DNA of 64,000 bases from positions 1 through 64,000 of the forward strand of contig NZ_FNCI01000006.1 of assembly GCF_900100755.1 (NCBI RefSeq), read 5' to 3'. The first letter of the stretch is position 1. Each line of letters starts with the position of its first letter. The stretch comes from Onishia taeanensis. Lineage in GTDB: Bacteria > Pseudomonadota > Gammaproteobacteria > Pseudomonadales > Halomonadaceae. Under the pieces are notes generated by a model. The model was not told the DNA's origin. It ran no database searches and saw only the letters and a list, made by a program, of their open reading frames with translations. The translations under genes and the position numbers were made by a program. Below, piece after piece: positions 35,757-44,528 of this stretch.

Positions 35757-37107
35757 CCAGACCATTAGCGACGTGCGGGAAGTGAACTTCGATGGCCTGG
35801 TCGGGCCGACCCATAACTACTCGGGGCTGGCTCACGGCAATGTGGCCTCGATGAGCCACGGTGGCCTGGTCTCCAACCCTCGGGAAGGGGCCCTGCAAGG
35901 CCTTGGCAAGATGAAGTCGCTGATGGATGCGGGCTATGCCCAGGGCGTGCTGCCGCCCCAGCAGCGCCCGGACCTCGGTGCGCTGCGGGCGCTGGGTTTC
36001 TCCGGCAGCGACGGCGAAGTGCTGGCCCGGGCCGCCAAGGAGGCGCCGCAGATCCTGCGTGCGGTCTGCTCGGCCTCCAGCATGTGGACCGCCAACGCCG
36101 GCACCGTGACGCCGAGCGTCGATGCCCCGGATGGCCGTGTGCACTTCACCCCGGCCAATCTTCAGTCGAGCTTCCACCGCTACCTGGAGCCGCAGACCAC
36201 GGGTCGGGTGCTGGCGGCGATCTTCGAGAACGAGGGCTACTTCGCCCACCATCCGGTGCTGCCCGCCACTCCTGCGTTCTCCGATGAGGGCGCGGCCAAC
36301 CACACCCGCCTGTGCGGTGCCTACGGCGAGCCTGGCGTGCACTTGTTCGTTTACGGCCGCCAGGCCTTCGGCGGTGATGGCATCGAGCCCAAGCGTTACC
36401 CTGCCCGCCAGACGCTGGAGGCCAGCCAAGCGGTGGCCCGCCAGCATGGCCTGACTGACGCCCAGACGGTATTCGCCCAGCAGCATCCAGAGGCCATCGA
36501 CGGTGGCGTTTTCCACAACGACGTGATCGCGGTGGGCAACGGCCCGGTGCTGCTCTACCACGCCAAGGCCTTCCGCGACGAGGAAGGCACCCTGGACGAA
36601 CTGCGCGCCAAGATGGCCACGCCCTTGATCCCGGTGCGGGTGCCGGAAGAGGCTGTCAGCCTCGAGGATGCCGTGGGCTCGTATCTGTTCAACTCGCAGC
36701 TGCTTTCGAACCCGGACGGTTCGATGACCCTGGTGGTGCCCGGCGAGTGTCAGGAGAACGAGGCAGTGTGGCGCACCATTCAGGATCTGCTGATCGCTGG
36801 CGCGAACCCGATCAACGAGGTGCTGGTCAAGGACGTCAAACAGAGCATGCGCAACGGCGGTGGCCCTGCCTGCCTGCGCCTGCGCGTGGCGCTGTCCGAT
36901 GCCGAGCGTAGCGCCGTGACCGGTCGAGTGCTGCTCAACGATGGCCTCTACGCCGATCTCACCGCCTGGGTGGAGAAGCACTATCGCGATCGCCTAGCGG
37001 TGGAGGATCTGGCCGACCCGCAGCTTGCCGTCGAGACCCTGACCGCCCTGGACGAGCTGACCCAGCTTCTCAAGATCGGCTCGGTATATCCGTTCCAGCT
37101 GGGATAG
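35752..37107 (+). CDS. astB: N-succinylarginine dihydrolase
   Basis: The 451-residue enzyme hydrolyses N2-succinylarginine to succinylornithine, two ammonia and CO2, the second AST step. It belongs to the amidinotransferase superfamily. The N-terminal [21 protein letters not shown] is diagnostic, and the catalytic triad is visible: Glu179 in FSDEGAANH, His255 in GGVFHNDV and Cys374 in [11 protein letters not shown]. The length is typical (E. coli AstB 447). The start overlaps the stop of the 53-codon ORF. The gene is followed by a strong terminator, so it ends the operon without astE. Confidence 0.96.
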   Translation: MSQTISDVREVNFDGLVGPTHNYSGLAHGNVASMSHGGLVSNPREGALQGLGKMKSLMDAGYAQGVLPPQQRPDLGALRALGFSGSDGEVLARAAKEAPQILRAVCSASSMWTANAGTVTPSVDAPDGRVHFTPANLQSSFHRYLEPQTTGRVLAAIFENEGYFAHHPVLPATPAFSDEGAANHTRLCGAYGEPGVHLFVYGRQAFGGDGIEPKRYPARQTLEASQAVARQHGLTDAQTVFAQQHPEAIDGGVFHNDVIAVGNGPVLLYHAKAFRDEEGTLDELRAKMATPLIPVRVPEEAVSLEDAVGSYLFNSQLLSNPDGSMTLVVPGECQENEAVWRTIQDLLIAGANPINEVLVKDVKQSMRNGGGPACLRLRVALSDAERSAVTGRVLLNDGLYADLTAWVEKHYRDRLAVEDLADPQLAVETLTALDELTQLLKIGSVYPFQLG

Positions 37108-37138
37108 GTCGCTGCACCTTGGTGACTGGCAACATCAT

Positions 37139-37176
37139 GCCCTCGTCGGCCTTCCTGGCCGGCGGGGGCGTTTTTT
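37139..37176 (+). terminator. Rho-independent terminator of the AST operon
   Basis: GCCCTCGTCGGCC (37139-37151) pairs with GGCCGGCGGGGGC (37157-37169) over 13 bp, including two G-T pairs, around a 5-nt loop. One more G and then six T residues (37171-37176) follow. It starts about 30 bp after the astB stop. Confidence 0.93.
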
Positions 37177-37295
37177 ATCCTGCCCCGACGCCAGCAGGTT
37201 TTAGTGCGCCGCTTTCTAGCCTGCCGTGAGGCTGGCACAGTAAAGGCTCTTTCGATCTTTTTTTACTACGACATCTTACTGCGCAGGCACCGCCG

Positions 37296-38462
37296 ATGAC
37301 TATTTCGCCCCTTGACGCCTACGAGCATGCCCTCGAGCACGGCTTCGTCGAGGATGCTGCCCAGCGTCAAGCCGTCGAGGCGCTGGACGCCTGTGCCCGG
37401 GCGCTGCACGGAGCCTGCGCCAAGGGGACAGAAGACGAGCAAGCGCCCTCTGGCCCAGAACGCGTCAGGGGGCTCTACCTCTGGGGGCCGGTGGGGCGCG
37501 GCAAGACCTGGCTGATGGATCGGTTCGTTGCCTCGCTCGAGGTGCCGGTGCGTCGCCAGCATTTTCATCACTTCATGCGCTGGGTGCACCAGCGTCAGTT
37601 CCAACTGATGGGCACCTCCGACCCGTTGGGGCGGCTGGCGGCCGAACTGGCTGACGAGGTGCGGGTGCTGTGCCTGGATGAGCTCTACGTCAACGACATC
37701 GCCGATGCCATGCTGCTGGGCGGGGTGCTGATCGCGCTGTTCGAGCAACGAGTGGCGCTGGTGACCACCTCCAACCAGGCGCCTGACCAGCTTTATGCCG
37801 ACGGCTTCAATCGCGAGCGTTTCCTACCGGCCGTCGCTGCCCTCAAGCAGCATCTGAAGGTGATTCACCTCGACGGCGGTCAGGACCATCGCCAGCATCC
37901 GGGCGAGGCCCGCAAACGTTACTGGATAGTCGAGCCAGGAGCGCCGAGCCCGCTGCCTGCGGTCTTCGATGAGTTGGCCTCAGGGCAAGCGACCACCAGT
38001 GAGCCCATCAGCCTGGGGCACCGTGAAATCGAAGTGAAGCGGCAAGGGAAAGACGTGCTCTGGTGTTCTTACGCTGCGCTTTGCGAGCAGCCGCTATCGG
38101 CGCTGGATTTCATCGGCCTCTGTGACCGCTTTCGGGCCATCCTGCTGGACGGGGTGCCGAGCCTTAGCGGGGAGCCGGAGGCCGCGCGCATCGCCCGCGG
38201 CACCGAGGACGGCGTAGAGCGAGTCGAAGCGGGCGACCGGTCGCTACCGGCGCTTTCACCTCAGGATGACGGCGTGCGCCGCTTCATTGCCCTGGTCGAT
38301 GAGTGCTACGACCGCGGCATTCCTCTCTACCTCGCCGCCCAGGTGCCCCTCGAAGCGCTTTACTCCAAGGGGCACCTGGCCTTTCCCTTCCGGCGTAGCC
38401 TGAGTCGCCTGCAGGAAATGCAGCTCAGCCGCTTCGGTGTCGACCTGGCGGCTGAGGGCTGA
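37296..38462 (+). CDS. zapE: Cell-division ATPase ZapE (AFG1-like)
   Basis: A 388-residue AFG1/ZapE-type P-loop ATPase with Walker A GPVGRGKTWLMD (about residues 64-75), HFHHFMRWVH following it, Walker B VLCLDELYVND and the sensor VTTSNQAPDQLY. In E. coli ZapE binds FtsZ and destabilises its polymers under stress; the mitochondrial homologue AFG1 aids turnover of respiratory subunits. The start ATG at 37296 has only a weak AGG upstream. The gene stands alone between the AST terminator and the convergent PepSY gene. Near position 330 the LYLAAQVPLEALYSKG segment is conserved in the family. Confidence 0.93.
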   Translation: MTISPLDAYEHALEHGFVEDAAQRQAVEALDACARALHGACAKGTEDEQAPSGPERVRGLYLWGPVGRGKTWLMDRFVASLEVPVRRQHFHHFMRWVHQRQFQLMGTSDPLGRLAAELADEVRVLCLDELYVNDIADAMLLGGVLIALFEQRVALVTTSNQAPDQLYADGFNRERFLPAVAALKQHLKVIHLDGGQDHRQHPGEARKRYWIVEPGAPSPLPAVFDELASGQATTSEPISLGHREIEVKRQGKDVLWCSYAALCEQPLSALDFIGLCDRFRAILLDGVPSLSGEPEAARIARGTEDGVERVEAGDRSLPALSPQDDGVRRFIALVDECYDRGIPLYLAAQVPLEALYSKGHLAFPFRRSLSRLQEMQLSRFGVDLAAEG

Positions 38463-38481
38463 AGCTAGAAGGCAGTTTCGC

Positions 38482-39870
38482 CTAGCGCGAATCGCTGATG
38501 GCCGTGCTTTCCATCGCGTGTCTGTTAGCACGCAGACCGTCGATGCCTAGCAGTATGAGCAGGCTCACGCCCATCACCGGCATGGCGATGCCCAGCCCCA
38601 GGGCGGTAGCGCCCATCACGATCAGCGTGGCCGGTGGCAGGCGGCGCAGTAGCGGCCACAGGGCCTGACCGGCGTTTGGCTGACGGCGGCGCCACCACAT
38701 CGCGTATCCCCAGCTCACCATGACGATGATGCCGATCCCCAGCGCGGCTAACATGAGTTGGTTGGGCAGGCCGAACAGCACGCCCATGTGGGCATCGATG
38801 CCCCAGCGGGTCAGCTTGGCCGGCAGCGGATAATCGCCGAAGCGCACCTGATCGAGCACTGCAAAGCTCTGCGGATGGATGGCGACCTCGTCGACCTGCG
38901 AGGGCCAGGCGCGGTCAATTTCTCGCACCTTCCATGCCTGCTCAGGGCCGGGCACACGGAGCTCGATCTTGCCGGCATCCAGGCCTGCCTGACGGGCCGC
39001 GGCCAGCACCCGGTCGGCATCGCCCACATTCGACAGGGCGCTCTGGGTGTGCGATGCCTGATGGTCGGCGTGAGCATTCGTGGCGCTGGGCGCGCCCAGC
39101 TCGAGCGATACCCGGGGCGTGCCCCAGCCGCCGGCCTTGAGCAGGGTAAAGAAGTTGGCGCCTGCCCATTTGGACCAGGTCATGCCGGTGGCCGAGAGGG
39201 CAAGCAGGCCTATCAGCAGCACGAGCCCCAGCAGGCTGTGACGTCGGCGGGTGCGCAGGCGCTTGGCCGTCCGGGTCTGCTTGCCTGCGTCGACCCTGGG
39301 GCTTGGCGAAAAGGCCCAGATGGCAAGCCCGCCCAGCGCCGCGAGCCACAGCCAGGACGCGGCCAGTTCGCTGTAGAGCCGGCCGATATCGCCCTGCAAC
39401 AGGTTGCGGTGCAGCTGGTCGATGATGCGTCGCAGCGGCAGCACGCCGCTGGTGCCGTAGACCGTCATGTCGCCGCGCACGACAAGGCTCGTTGGGTCGA
39501 TGAAGATGGCGCGATGTTCGCTGCCCTTGAGGCTTGGATCGTTGAACATCACCCGGGTGGTGGTGCCGGGTTCGGGAGCGGGACGGATGGCGCTGGGGGC
39601 GCGGTCATCCCCCAGATAGGCTTGGGCCACGGCGATCTGCTCTGCCAGCGGCGCGGGGGCGGCATCGGCTGTGCTTTGCGTCGGGTCGGTGGTCAAGGCC
39701 TGGTGATAGATCGCCTGCTCGAGGGCCGGCGTCAGCGCGTAGAGAGTGCCGGTCAGGGCGGCGAACAGAATGAAGGGGCCGACCATTAGGCCGATATAGC
39801 CATGCAGGCGGATGATCAGCGCCTTGAGGATGCTGGCGGTACGGGGTGGCGCGGTTGCGTGTTCGGTCAT
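38482..39870 (-). CDS. PepSY-associated membrane protein (PiuB/iron-uptake type)
   Basis: The 462-residue inner-membrane protein has an N-terminal helix (LHGYIGLMVGPFILFAALTGTLYAL), a large periplasmic part with PepSY features and further helices near residues 185, 235, 375-400 and 430-455. Conserved His and Gln residues in RIIDQLHRNLL and the LSATGMTWSKW region are typical. Relatives lie near TonB receptors and are thought to be ferric-siderophore reductases or uptake factors. The start at 39870 (MTEHATAPP) is preferred over the upstream frame. It lies 98 bp downstream of the DUF2946 gene, with which it is probably co-transcribed. Confidence 0.87.
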   Translation of the reverse strand: MTEHATAPPRTASILKALIIRLHGYIGLMVGPFILFAALTGTLYALTPALEQAIYHQALTTDPTQSTADAAPAPLAEQIAVAQAYLGDDRAPSAIRPAPEPGTTTRVMFNDPSLKGSEHRAIFIDPTSLVVRGDMTVYGTSGVLPLRRIIDQLHRNLLQGDIGRLYSELAASWLWLAALGGLAIWAFSPSPRVDAGKQTRTAKRLRTRRRHSLLGLVLLIGLLALSATGMTWSKWAGANFFTLLKAGGWGTPRVSLELGAPSATNAHADHQASHTQSALSNVGDADRVLAAARQAGLDAGKIELRVPGPEQAWKVREIDRAWPSQVDEVAIHPQSFAVLDQVRFGDYPLPAKLTRWGIDAHMGVLFGLPNQLMLAALGIGIIVMVSWGYAMWWRRRQPNAGQALWPLLRRLPPATLIVMGATALGLGIAMPVMGVSLLILLGIDGLRANRHAMESTAISDSR

Positions 39871-39968
39871 GGGGTATCTCTGATGGGTGAAGCAGCACCC
39901 TGCGATAGCGGCAGGGCACAGGCCTGTTGGCAAGACGACCGGAGCCGTCTTGCATCAGGGGGAGTGGC

Positions 39969-40418
39969 TCACGACATCAGAGGGAGCGGCGGGGCACGGG
40001 GCGCGAACGCCGGATGGTCGGTTTCTCCATGCGGCAGTTGGGTGCTGGCCAACGGCCGGGCATGGGAGGGGGCTGGTGTCGCTGCCAGCAGCGCCAGCGT
40101 CGGCGTAAGCCCCGGGGTGTGGGCGAACAGCAGGCAATAGCCGCAGGCGGCCAGAGCATCGGCGTGGTGGCATGCCCCGCCATGCGCTGAGTGCTCCTCG
40201 GTCTCAGCCATGCTCGTCGAATGAACATGAGCCTGAGCCATGGGCATAACGGCCCGTTCATGCTCGAGCAGGCGCTGCGACTGGCTGATCAACGGGCCGA
40301 CGAATATTAGCAGCATGGCGACCAGCGCCAGCCAGGCCAGGCGGCGATCGGGTCTTATCCGGGGCCCGGTGTCGCCGTGCGGGCGGCGGGCGTAGGCGTG
40401 TCGGGCAGGCCTTGGCAA
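39969..40418 (-). CDS. DUF2946 family protein
   Basis: A 149-residue protein with a single hydrophobic helix (AWLALVAMLLIFVGPLISQ) and a His/Cys-rich segment: HVHSTSMAETEEHSAHGG, CHHADALAACGYCLLFAH. The CGYCLL motif and the histidines identify DUF2946, which often neighbours copper- or iron-transport genes. The His cluster suggests metal binding in the periplasm. The start is uncertain: the frame opens with TTG at 40418, with no convincing ribosome binding site, and no better in-frame start lies before the membrane helix. Confidence 0.78.
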   Translation of the reverse strand: MPRPARHAYARRPHGDTGPRIRPDRRLAWLALVAMLLIFVGPLISQSQRLLEHERAVMPMAQAHVHSTSMAETEEHSAHGGACHHADALAACGYCLLFAHTPGLTPTLALLAATPAPSHARPLASTQLPHGETDHPAFAPRAPPLPLMS

Positions 40419-40611
40419 GAGAGCGGGTATCCGGTGTGAGAGGGAGAATCGGACTCAGGCGCGATGCCGCGCGCTAGCTCAGCTCATTAAGAATAAAGCA
40501 CGATCATGTCATCGCCCAGCGCGGCTATGGGACGTGTTGTCGCAGCGAGTCGTGGGCAGGCGACAATATGGCGGCATGGCCGGTAGTTAAGGGCACTCGC
40601 ACTTGGATTGC

Positions 40612-42108
40612 TCAGGCTATAGAGGAGGCACTGTCGTACACCACCATGCGGTTGCGGCCATGATGCTTGGCGGCATACAGCGCCCGGTCGGCTCGGGCGA
40701 TGGCAATGGCCTGGCAGTCATAGGGGTCGTCGCTGTCGGGAAGCGCTACCAGCCCAAGGCTGAGGGTAACGTGCAGCTCGATCTTTTGATGGGAATCGGG
40801 GATCGTCAGGCAGAAGGGATGCTGATCGATGACATGACGAATGCGTTCGCCAAGCTCGATTGCCTGGTCGGGCGTCACTTGATCGAGCAGGACGGCGAAC
40901 TCTTCACCGCCGATGCGGGCGAAGCTGTCCTGCCGGCGCAGCACCTGTTGAATGCGTCGCGCCATTAGACACAGCAGGGCATCGCCTGCAGGGTGGCCGT
41001 GTTGGTCGTTGACCCGCTTGAAATGATCGATATCCATCAGCAATAGATAGGGCCAGCGCTTGTCGCCTTTTTTGGTGCTGGGGCGCTGGGCAAGATGCTC
41101 GAAGTGCTGTTCCAGGCCGCGACGGTTGAGCAGTTCGGTCAGGGCATCATGATTGGAGGCCGTTAGCGCCTGCTGTTCCTGGTGCTTGCGGTGGCTGATG
41201 TCGATCAGCAGCCCGGCGATACTCAGCGGGCGGCCCTTATCGTCATAGCTGATTTCGGCAACGATTTCGCTCCAGCGAAGCGCACCGCCAGCGACTCGCA
41301 CTCTGGCGTCTTGTCGCCAATCACTGGCCTTGGCTTGTAGCGCCTCGCGCAGGCGCTTGAATAGCGGCGGTCGATCCTCTGCCACCACGCAAGCCAATAA
41401 GCGTCGCAGAGGAATATGGGGATAGGTCGCCGGATAGTTGAGGATCCGCCGTAGGCCCTGGGAGCAGTAAAGCTCGCCGCAGACCAGGTCGATCTCCCAG
41501 ACGCCGCAATCGGTCACCCGGTGCAGCAGCTCGAGCTGCAGGGAGCGGCTATTCAACTGCTGGCGATAAAGCCCTGAGGCGATCAGCTCGGCGGCGATGG
41601 TCAATACCTGGAGTCCGCTTCCTTCCCAGCGCAGCGCCCTCTGGCAGTCGTCGATTCCCAGGGTGCCCCACCACTTGCCATTGAAGCGGATCGGCACGGT
41701 TGCCATGGAAAGGATGCCCTGACTTTCCAAGTTGGTACGCAAAGACCCCGGCGTCAGCTCGTGCGTGACCATGCTTTGACCTTGGCCCTTCAGGCGTTGG
41801 TCAATCAATTGCTGGTATTGAGGGTCGTCGAAGAGCGTGGAAAAAAACCGAAAACGCCGTTGATTGCTCTGCTGATAGTGGCTTGTGGCATTCCATTCGA
41901 AGACATAGTCCTGAACGATGGCATCGTCACTGAGCTCGATCAGTTGAAACACCCAGACCCGGCTGCCGCCGGTGGCGGCGCCAATCAGGGCCAGCAGATG
42001 CTTTACGCCCTCAGTGAAGCGGGATTGGTCAGCCATGTACCCTGCGCTATCGGCCAAGGCTGACAGCAACTTGGTGGCATCGAGGCGTCCCTGTTCACTT
42101 TCGGGCAT
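40612..42108 (-). CDS. Diguanylate cyclase with GAF and PAS sensor domains
   Basis: The 498-residue protein has a GAF-like region (about residues 20-175), a PAS-type fold around residues 190-310 (CGVWEIDLVCGELYCSQGLRRIL; GLLIDISHRKHQEQ) and a C-terminal GGDEF domain. The GGDEF core is LLMDIDHFKRVND, with the active-site loop GGEEF. RRQD lies five residues before the loop, giving an RxxD inhibitory site. It should synthesise c-di-GMP with product feedback. The ligand of the GAF/PAS part is unknown. It counteracts, in principle, the EAL protein at 4318-5589. The 375-bp gap upstream probably holds its promoter. Confidence 0.93.
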   Translation of the reverse strand: MPESEQGRLDATKLLSALADSAGYMADQSRFTEGVKHLLALIGAATGGSRVWVFQLIELSDDAIVQDYVFEWNATSHYQQSNQRRFRFFSTLFDDPQYQQLIDQRLKGQGQSMVTHELTPGSLRTNLESQGILSMATVPIRFNGKWWGTLGIDDCQRALRWEGSGLQVLTIAAELIASGLYRQQLNSRSLQLELLHRVTDCGVWEIDLVCGELYCSQGLRRILNYPATYPHIPLRRLLACVVAEDRPPLFKRLREALQAKASDWRQDARVRVAGGALRWSEIVAEISYDDKGRPLSIAGLLIDISHRKHQEQQALTASNHDALTELLNRRGLEQHFEHLAQRPSTKKGDKRWPYLLLMDIDHFKRVNDQHGHPAGDALLCLMARRIQQVLRRQDSFARIGGEEFAVLLDQVTPDQAIELGERIRHVIDQHPFCLTIPDSHQKIELHVTLSLGLVALPDSDDPYDCQAIAIARADRALYAAKHHGRNRMVVYDSASSIA

Positions 42109-42483
42109 AGGCGTGCCGTCTTCTCAGGAAGGGGTGGGCTGTACTGCTGTCTCGCCTTGGGCATGACGTAGTGTCGGGTTACTTATACAGACATAACATG
42201 ACAATTGGAAAAAGGCTGCAATTATCCACTTGGGGCAATCTACAAAAGTCCTTTTTACTGGCGCTTATTCGCTGTGTTTTTTCAAACGGCGCCGTGCGTC
42301 TTCAACGAGCTGTCTGGCCAATGGTGGGGGAGGTCGAGGCTGGCATCATCGAGCTTGTCGATGTGAGCGGAAAACGGCGGGCGTCAGGGGCAGATCGTGC
42401 GCCTGTCGCCTGAATGAGGCGAGGCGCACGATCTTCTATACGAGCGATAAGCAGACTAGGAGGTTGCTGCTATCGAACAGGGC
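42109..42483. other. Gene-free gap between the cyclase and SPFH genes
   Basis: The segment is relatively A+T-rich between 42171 and 42290. TATAAG (minus strand, 42187-42182) with TTCCAA 17 bp further away could be a promoter for the cyclase gene. Open frames here are short and have no recognisable family; one minus-strand frame ends EDARRRLKKHSE at about 42262, with a stop upstream, and might be the remnant of a lost gene. I see no terminator with a T tract. Confidence 0.4.
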
Positions 42484-43533
42484 TCAGGAGGCGCTGCTGG
42501 CCCCGCCTAGCATGCCGCTGCGCAGCCCGGATTGGCTGGCATTGTCGTTGAGGTGCTGGCGCACGCTGTCTTCCGGGGAGCCGGCCATTTCGCGGAACAT
42601 GCCCATCGAACCAAGCAGCGCCGAGGATTCGTAGGGCACGAAGACCCGCTCGCCTTCCTTGGCCATGGTCGGCAGAGCCTTGATGTAGCTCTGGCCGAGC
42701 AGATATCCCACTACGGTGCGCTTGTTCTCTTCGCTCTCGCCGATGGCGTTGAGTACCAGCTTGATCGATTCCTGCTCGCCCTGGGCGCGCAGAATGGCGG
42801 ATTCCTTGTCGCCTTCGGCGTTGAGGATCGCCGACTCCCGCTGACCTTGGGCCATGGCGATGGCGGCGGACTTCTCGCCCTCGGCCTCGGTGACGGTGGC
42901 ACGGCGCTTACGCTCGGCGGCCATTTGCAGACGCATGGCGGACTCGACCTCTTCGGGCATGGCGATGTCCTGCACCTCTACCCGGGAAATCTTCACGCCC
43001 CACTTGGAGGCAGGCTCTTCCATCGACGCCTGGATCTCGTTGTTGACCTCGGCACGGGACTCGAACAGCTTGTCGAGTTCCATCTTGCCGACCACCGAAC
43101 GCAGGGTGGTCTTGGCCAGCACTTCGACGGCCTGGCTCATGTTCTCGACTTCGTAGACCGCCCGCTTGGGATCGATGATCTGATAGTAGAGAGCGCCGTT
43201 AATGGTCACGGTGACGTTGTCGGTGGTAACCACCGGCTGGCCGGGGAAGTCCATGACCGTTTCACGGCGGTCGATGCGAATTTCGTCGCTGGTCAGCGGC
43301 AGATACTCTTCTCCCATCTTCTTGTAGCGGATCATGGTGATGGCACGGGGCTGCTCGATGAAGGGGATGATGATATTGATGCCGCTCTCAAGGACTCGGT
43401 GGAACGAGCCCAAGCGCTCGATGACCATGACCTCGGACTGACGGACGATGACCAGCCCCTTGGCGATGATCACGATACCCATGACGACCACGATCAGACT
43501 GAGAATAAGTCCTGGGCTCAACGGAAATTCCAT
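42484..43533 (-). CDS. SPFH/stomatin-family membrane-associated protein (QmcA-like)
   Basis: The 349-residue protein has one N-terminal membrane helix (LILSLIVVVMGIVIIAKGLVIV), an SPFH domain (QSEVMVIERLGSFHRVLESGINIIIPFIEQPR; VTTDNVTVTINGALYYQI) and a helical region rich in Glu/Ala with AEGEKSAAIAMAQGQRESAILNAEGDKESAIL repeats, as in QmcA and stomatin. It forms large ring assemblies in membrane microdomains. It belongs with the NfeD protein directly upstream. The ATG at 43533 has AGGAG 8 bp upstream; a GTG two codons earlier (43539) overlaps the NfeD stop but is too close to the site. The C-terminus has a small Gly/Ser tail. Confidence 0.93.
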   Translation of the reverse strand: MEFPLSPGLILSLIVVVMGIVIIAKGLVIVRQSEVMVIERLGSFHRVLESGINIIIPFIEQPRAITMIRYKKMGEEYLPLTSDEIRIDRRETVMDFPGQPVVTTDNVTVTINGALYYQIIDPKRAVYEVENMSQAVEVLAKTTLRSVVGKMELDKLFESRAEVNNEIQASMEEPASKWGVKISRVEVQDIAMPEEVESAMRLQMAAERKRRATVTEAEGEKSAAIAMAQGQRESAILNAEGDKESAILRAQGEQESIKLVLNAIGESEENKRTVVGYLLGQSYIKALPTMAKEGERVFVPYESSALLGSMGMFREMAGSPEDSVRQHLNDNASQSGLRSGMLGGASSAS

Positions 43534-43535
43534 TT

Positions 43536-44009
43536 TCACTGCTCCTGTGATGGTGTGCCGGCGGATGCCAGCGTGACGATGGCGGTGGTGCCATCGAATT
43601 CCTTGAAGATGACGTCGGTACCTGGCGGCAGACGAGTGGTGCTGCTGTCGGCAACGCGCAGGCGGTAGAAGTCACCGTTTATCTTGAGGCCGCTGGCGCC
43701 ATCGAAGTCGCGATCCAGCGTCAGATAATGGCGCCCCTGCTGGGCACCGGTGCCGGTGGTGCCATAGGCCACGCCCTTGGGCGAGAAGCGTGGCCGGATC
43801 ACCTTGATGGTCAGGGGCACCAGCACCCCGGACAGCACGCCCATGGCGAGCAACTGCCCACTAAGGGGTAGCCCGAGGAGGGCGGTGGTCGCGGCGGTCA
43901 GTGCGGCGGCGATGGCGAGTGCCAGCAGCAGCAGCGCGCCGGATGTCAGCTCGGCCAGGCCGAGCGCCAGGGCGGCGGCGAGCCAGAGCATCGCAGGGGT
44001 CCATTCCAT
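43536..44009 (-). CDS. NfeD-family protein, partner of the SPFH protein
   Basis: A 157-residue inner-membrane protein. Two to three hydrophobic helices in the first 70 residues are followed by a soluble OB-fold part (LTLDRDFDGASGLKINGDFYRLRVADSSTTRLPPGTDVIF). NfeD and SPFH proteins form a conserved pair; here their reading frames are 2 bp apart. The start has AAGGAAA upstream. It lacks the ClpP-like protease part of long NfeD proteins and is therefore the short NfeD1b type. Confidence 0.9.
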   Translation of the reverse strand: MEWTPAMLWLAAALALGLAELTSGALLLLALAIAAALTAATTALLGLPLSGQLLAMGVLSGVLVPLTIKVIRPRFSPKGVAYGTTGTGAQQGRHYLTLDRDFDGASGLKINGDFYRLRVADSSTTRLPPGTDVIFKEFDGTTAIVTLASAGTPSQEQ

Positions 44010-44133
44010 GACGTTTCCTTGTGGGCAGGCCGGCTAGTGGCCTGTCGTGTGCCGAGTGCAGTGTTTCAGAGTCGAATATCCATGCGATTTAGCCGCGCCC
44101 TGCGTCGTTCTGGGCGCCATCGAGACAGAGGGG

Positions 44134-44343
44134 TCAGCGAGGTGCGTCGGAAATCGCTCGCGGTTCACCTGTCTCGTCGAGAATCACGCCCGGTGAGTAG
44201 GGGGTAGGCGTTGCGTCGCCGGGTGCGCCGAGCACGGTCTCGCGGTGGCCATCCGGGTAGGTGTTGATGGTACAGCCAGGGAGCAGCATCGCCAGCAGGA
44301 GGCCGGCAATCAGCGGCAGGGCGCACAGACGGAAACGTGGCAT
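44134..44343 (-). CDS. Small putative lipoprotein
   Basis: A 69-residue protein with a lipoprotein signal: hydrophobic LPLIAGLLLAMLLPGC with the lipobox LPGC giving Cys24 as the lipidated residue. The mature part is Thr/Pro/Asp-rich with no recognised fold. AAGG precedes the ATG by 8 bp. It is divergent from the DUF2252 gene and about 125 bp downstream of the NfeD start. The asparagine at +4 and threonine at +2 of the mature protein give no firm inner-membrane retention signal, so outer-membrane sorting is likely. Confidence 0.72.
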   Translation of the reverse strand: MPRFRLCALPLIAGLLLAMLLPGCTINTYPDGHRETVLGAPGDATPTPYSPGVILDETGEPRAISDAPR

Positions 44344-44528
44344 GACGGGTGCCTTCTAGGGATGTCACAAGATCGAAGCGTAATGTCGTGATCATACCCT
44401 GCTAGCCCTTTCGGTGACATCTTCGCGACCGCTCTTCTTGGTGCCATATCATCGAACCTCATCCGCCTCTACCATGAAGGGACAGGCCGCTCTCATGGCT
44501 ACTGCCCCTTATCGAGGAGACACGCCGC

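Noticed and set aside
42230-42634. Plus-strand frame of 134 codons starting in the gap at 42230
   Set aside because: Most of it is antisense to the SPFH gene, and the translation has no family similarity.
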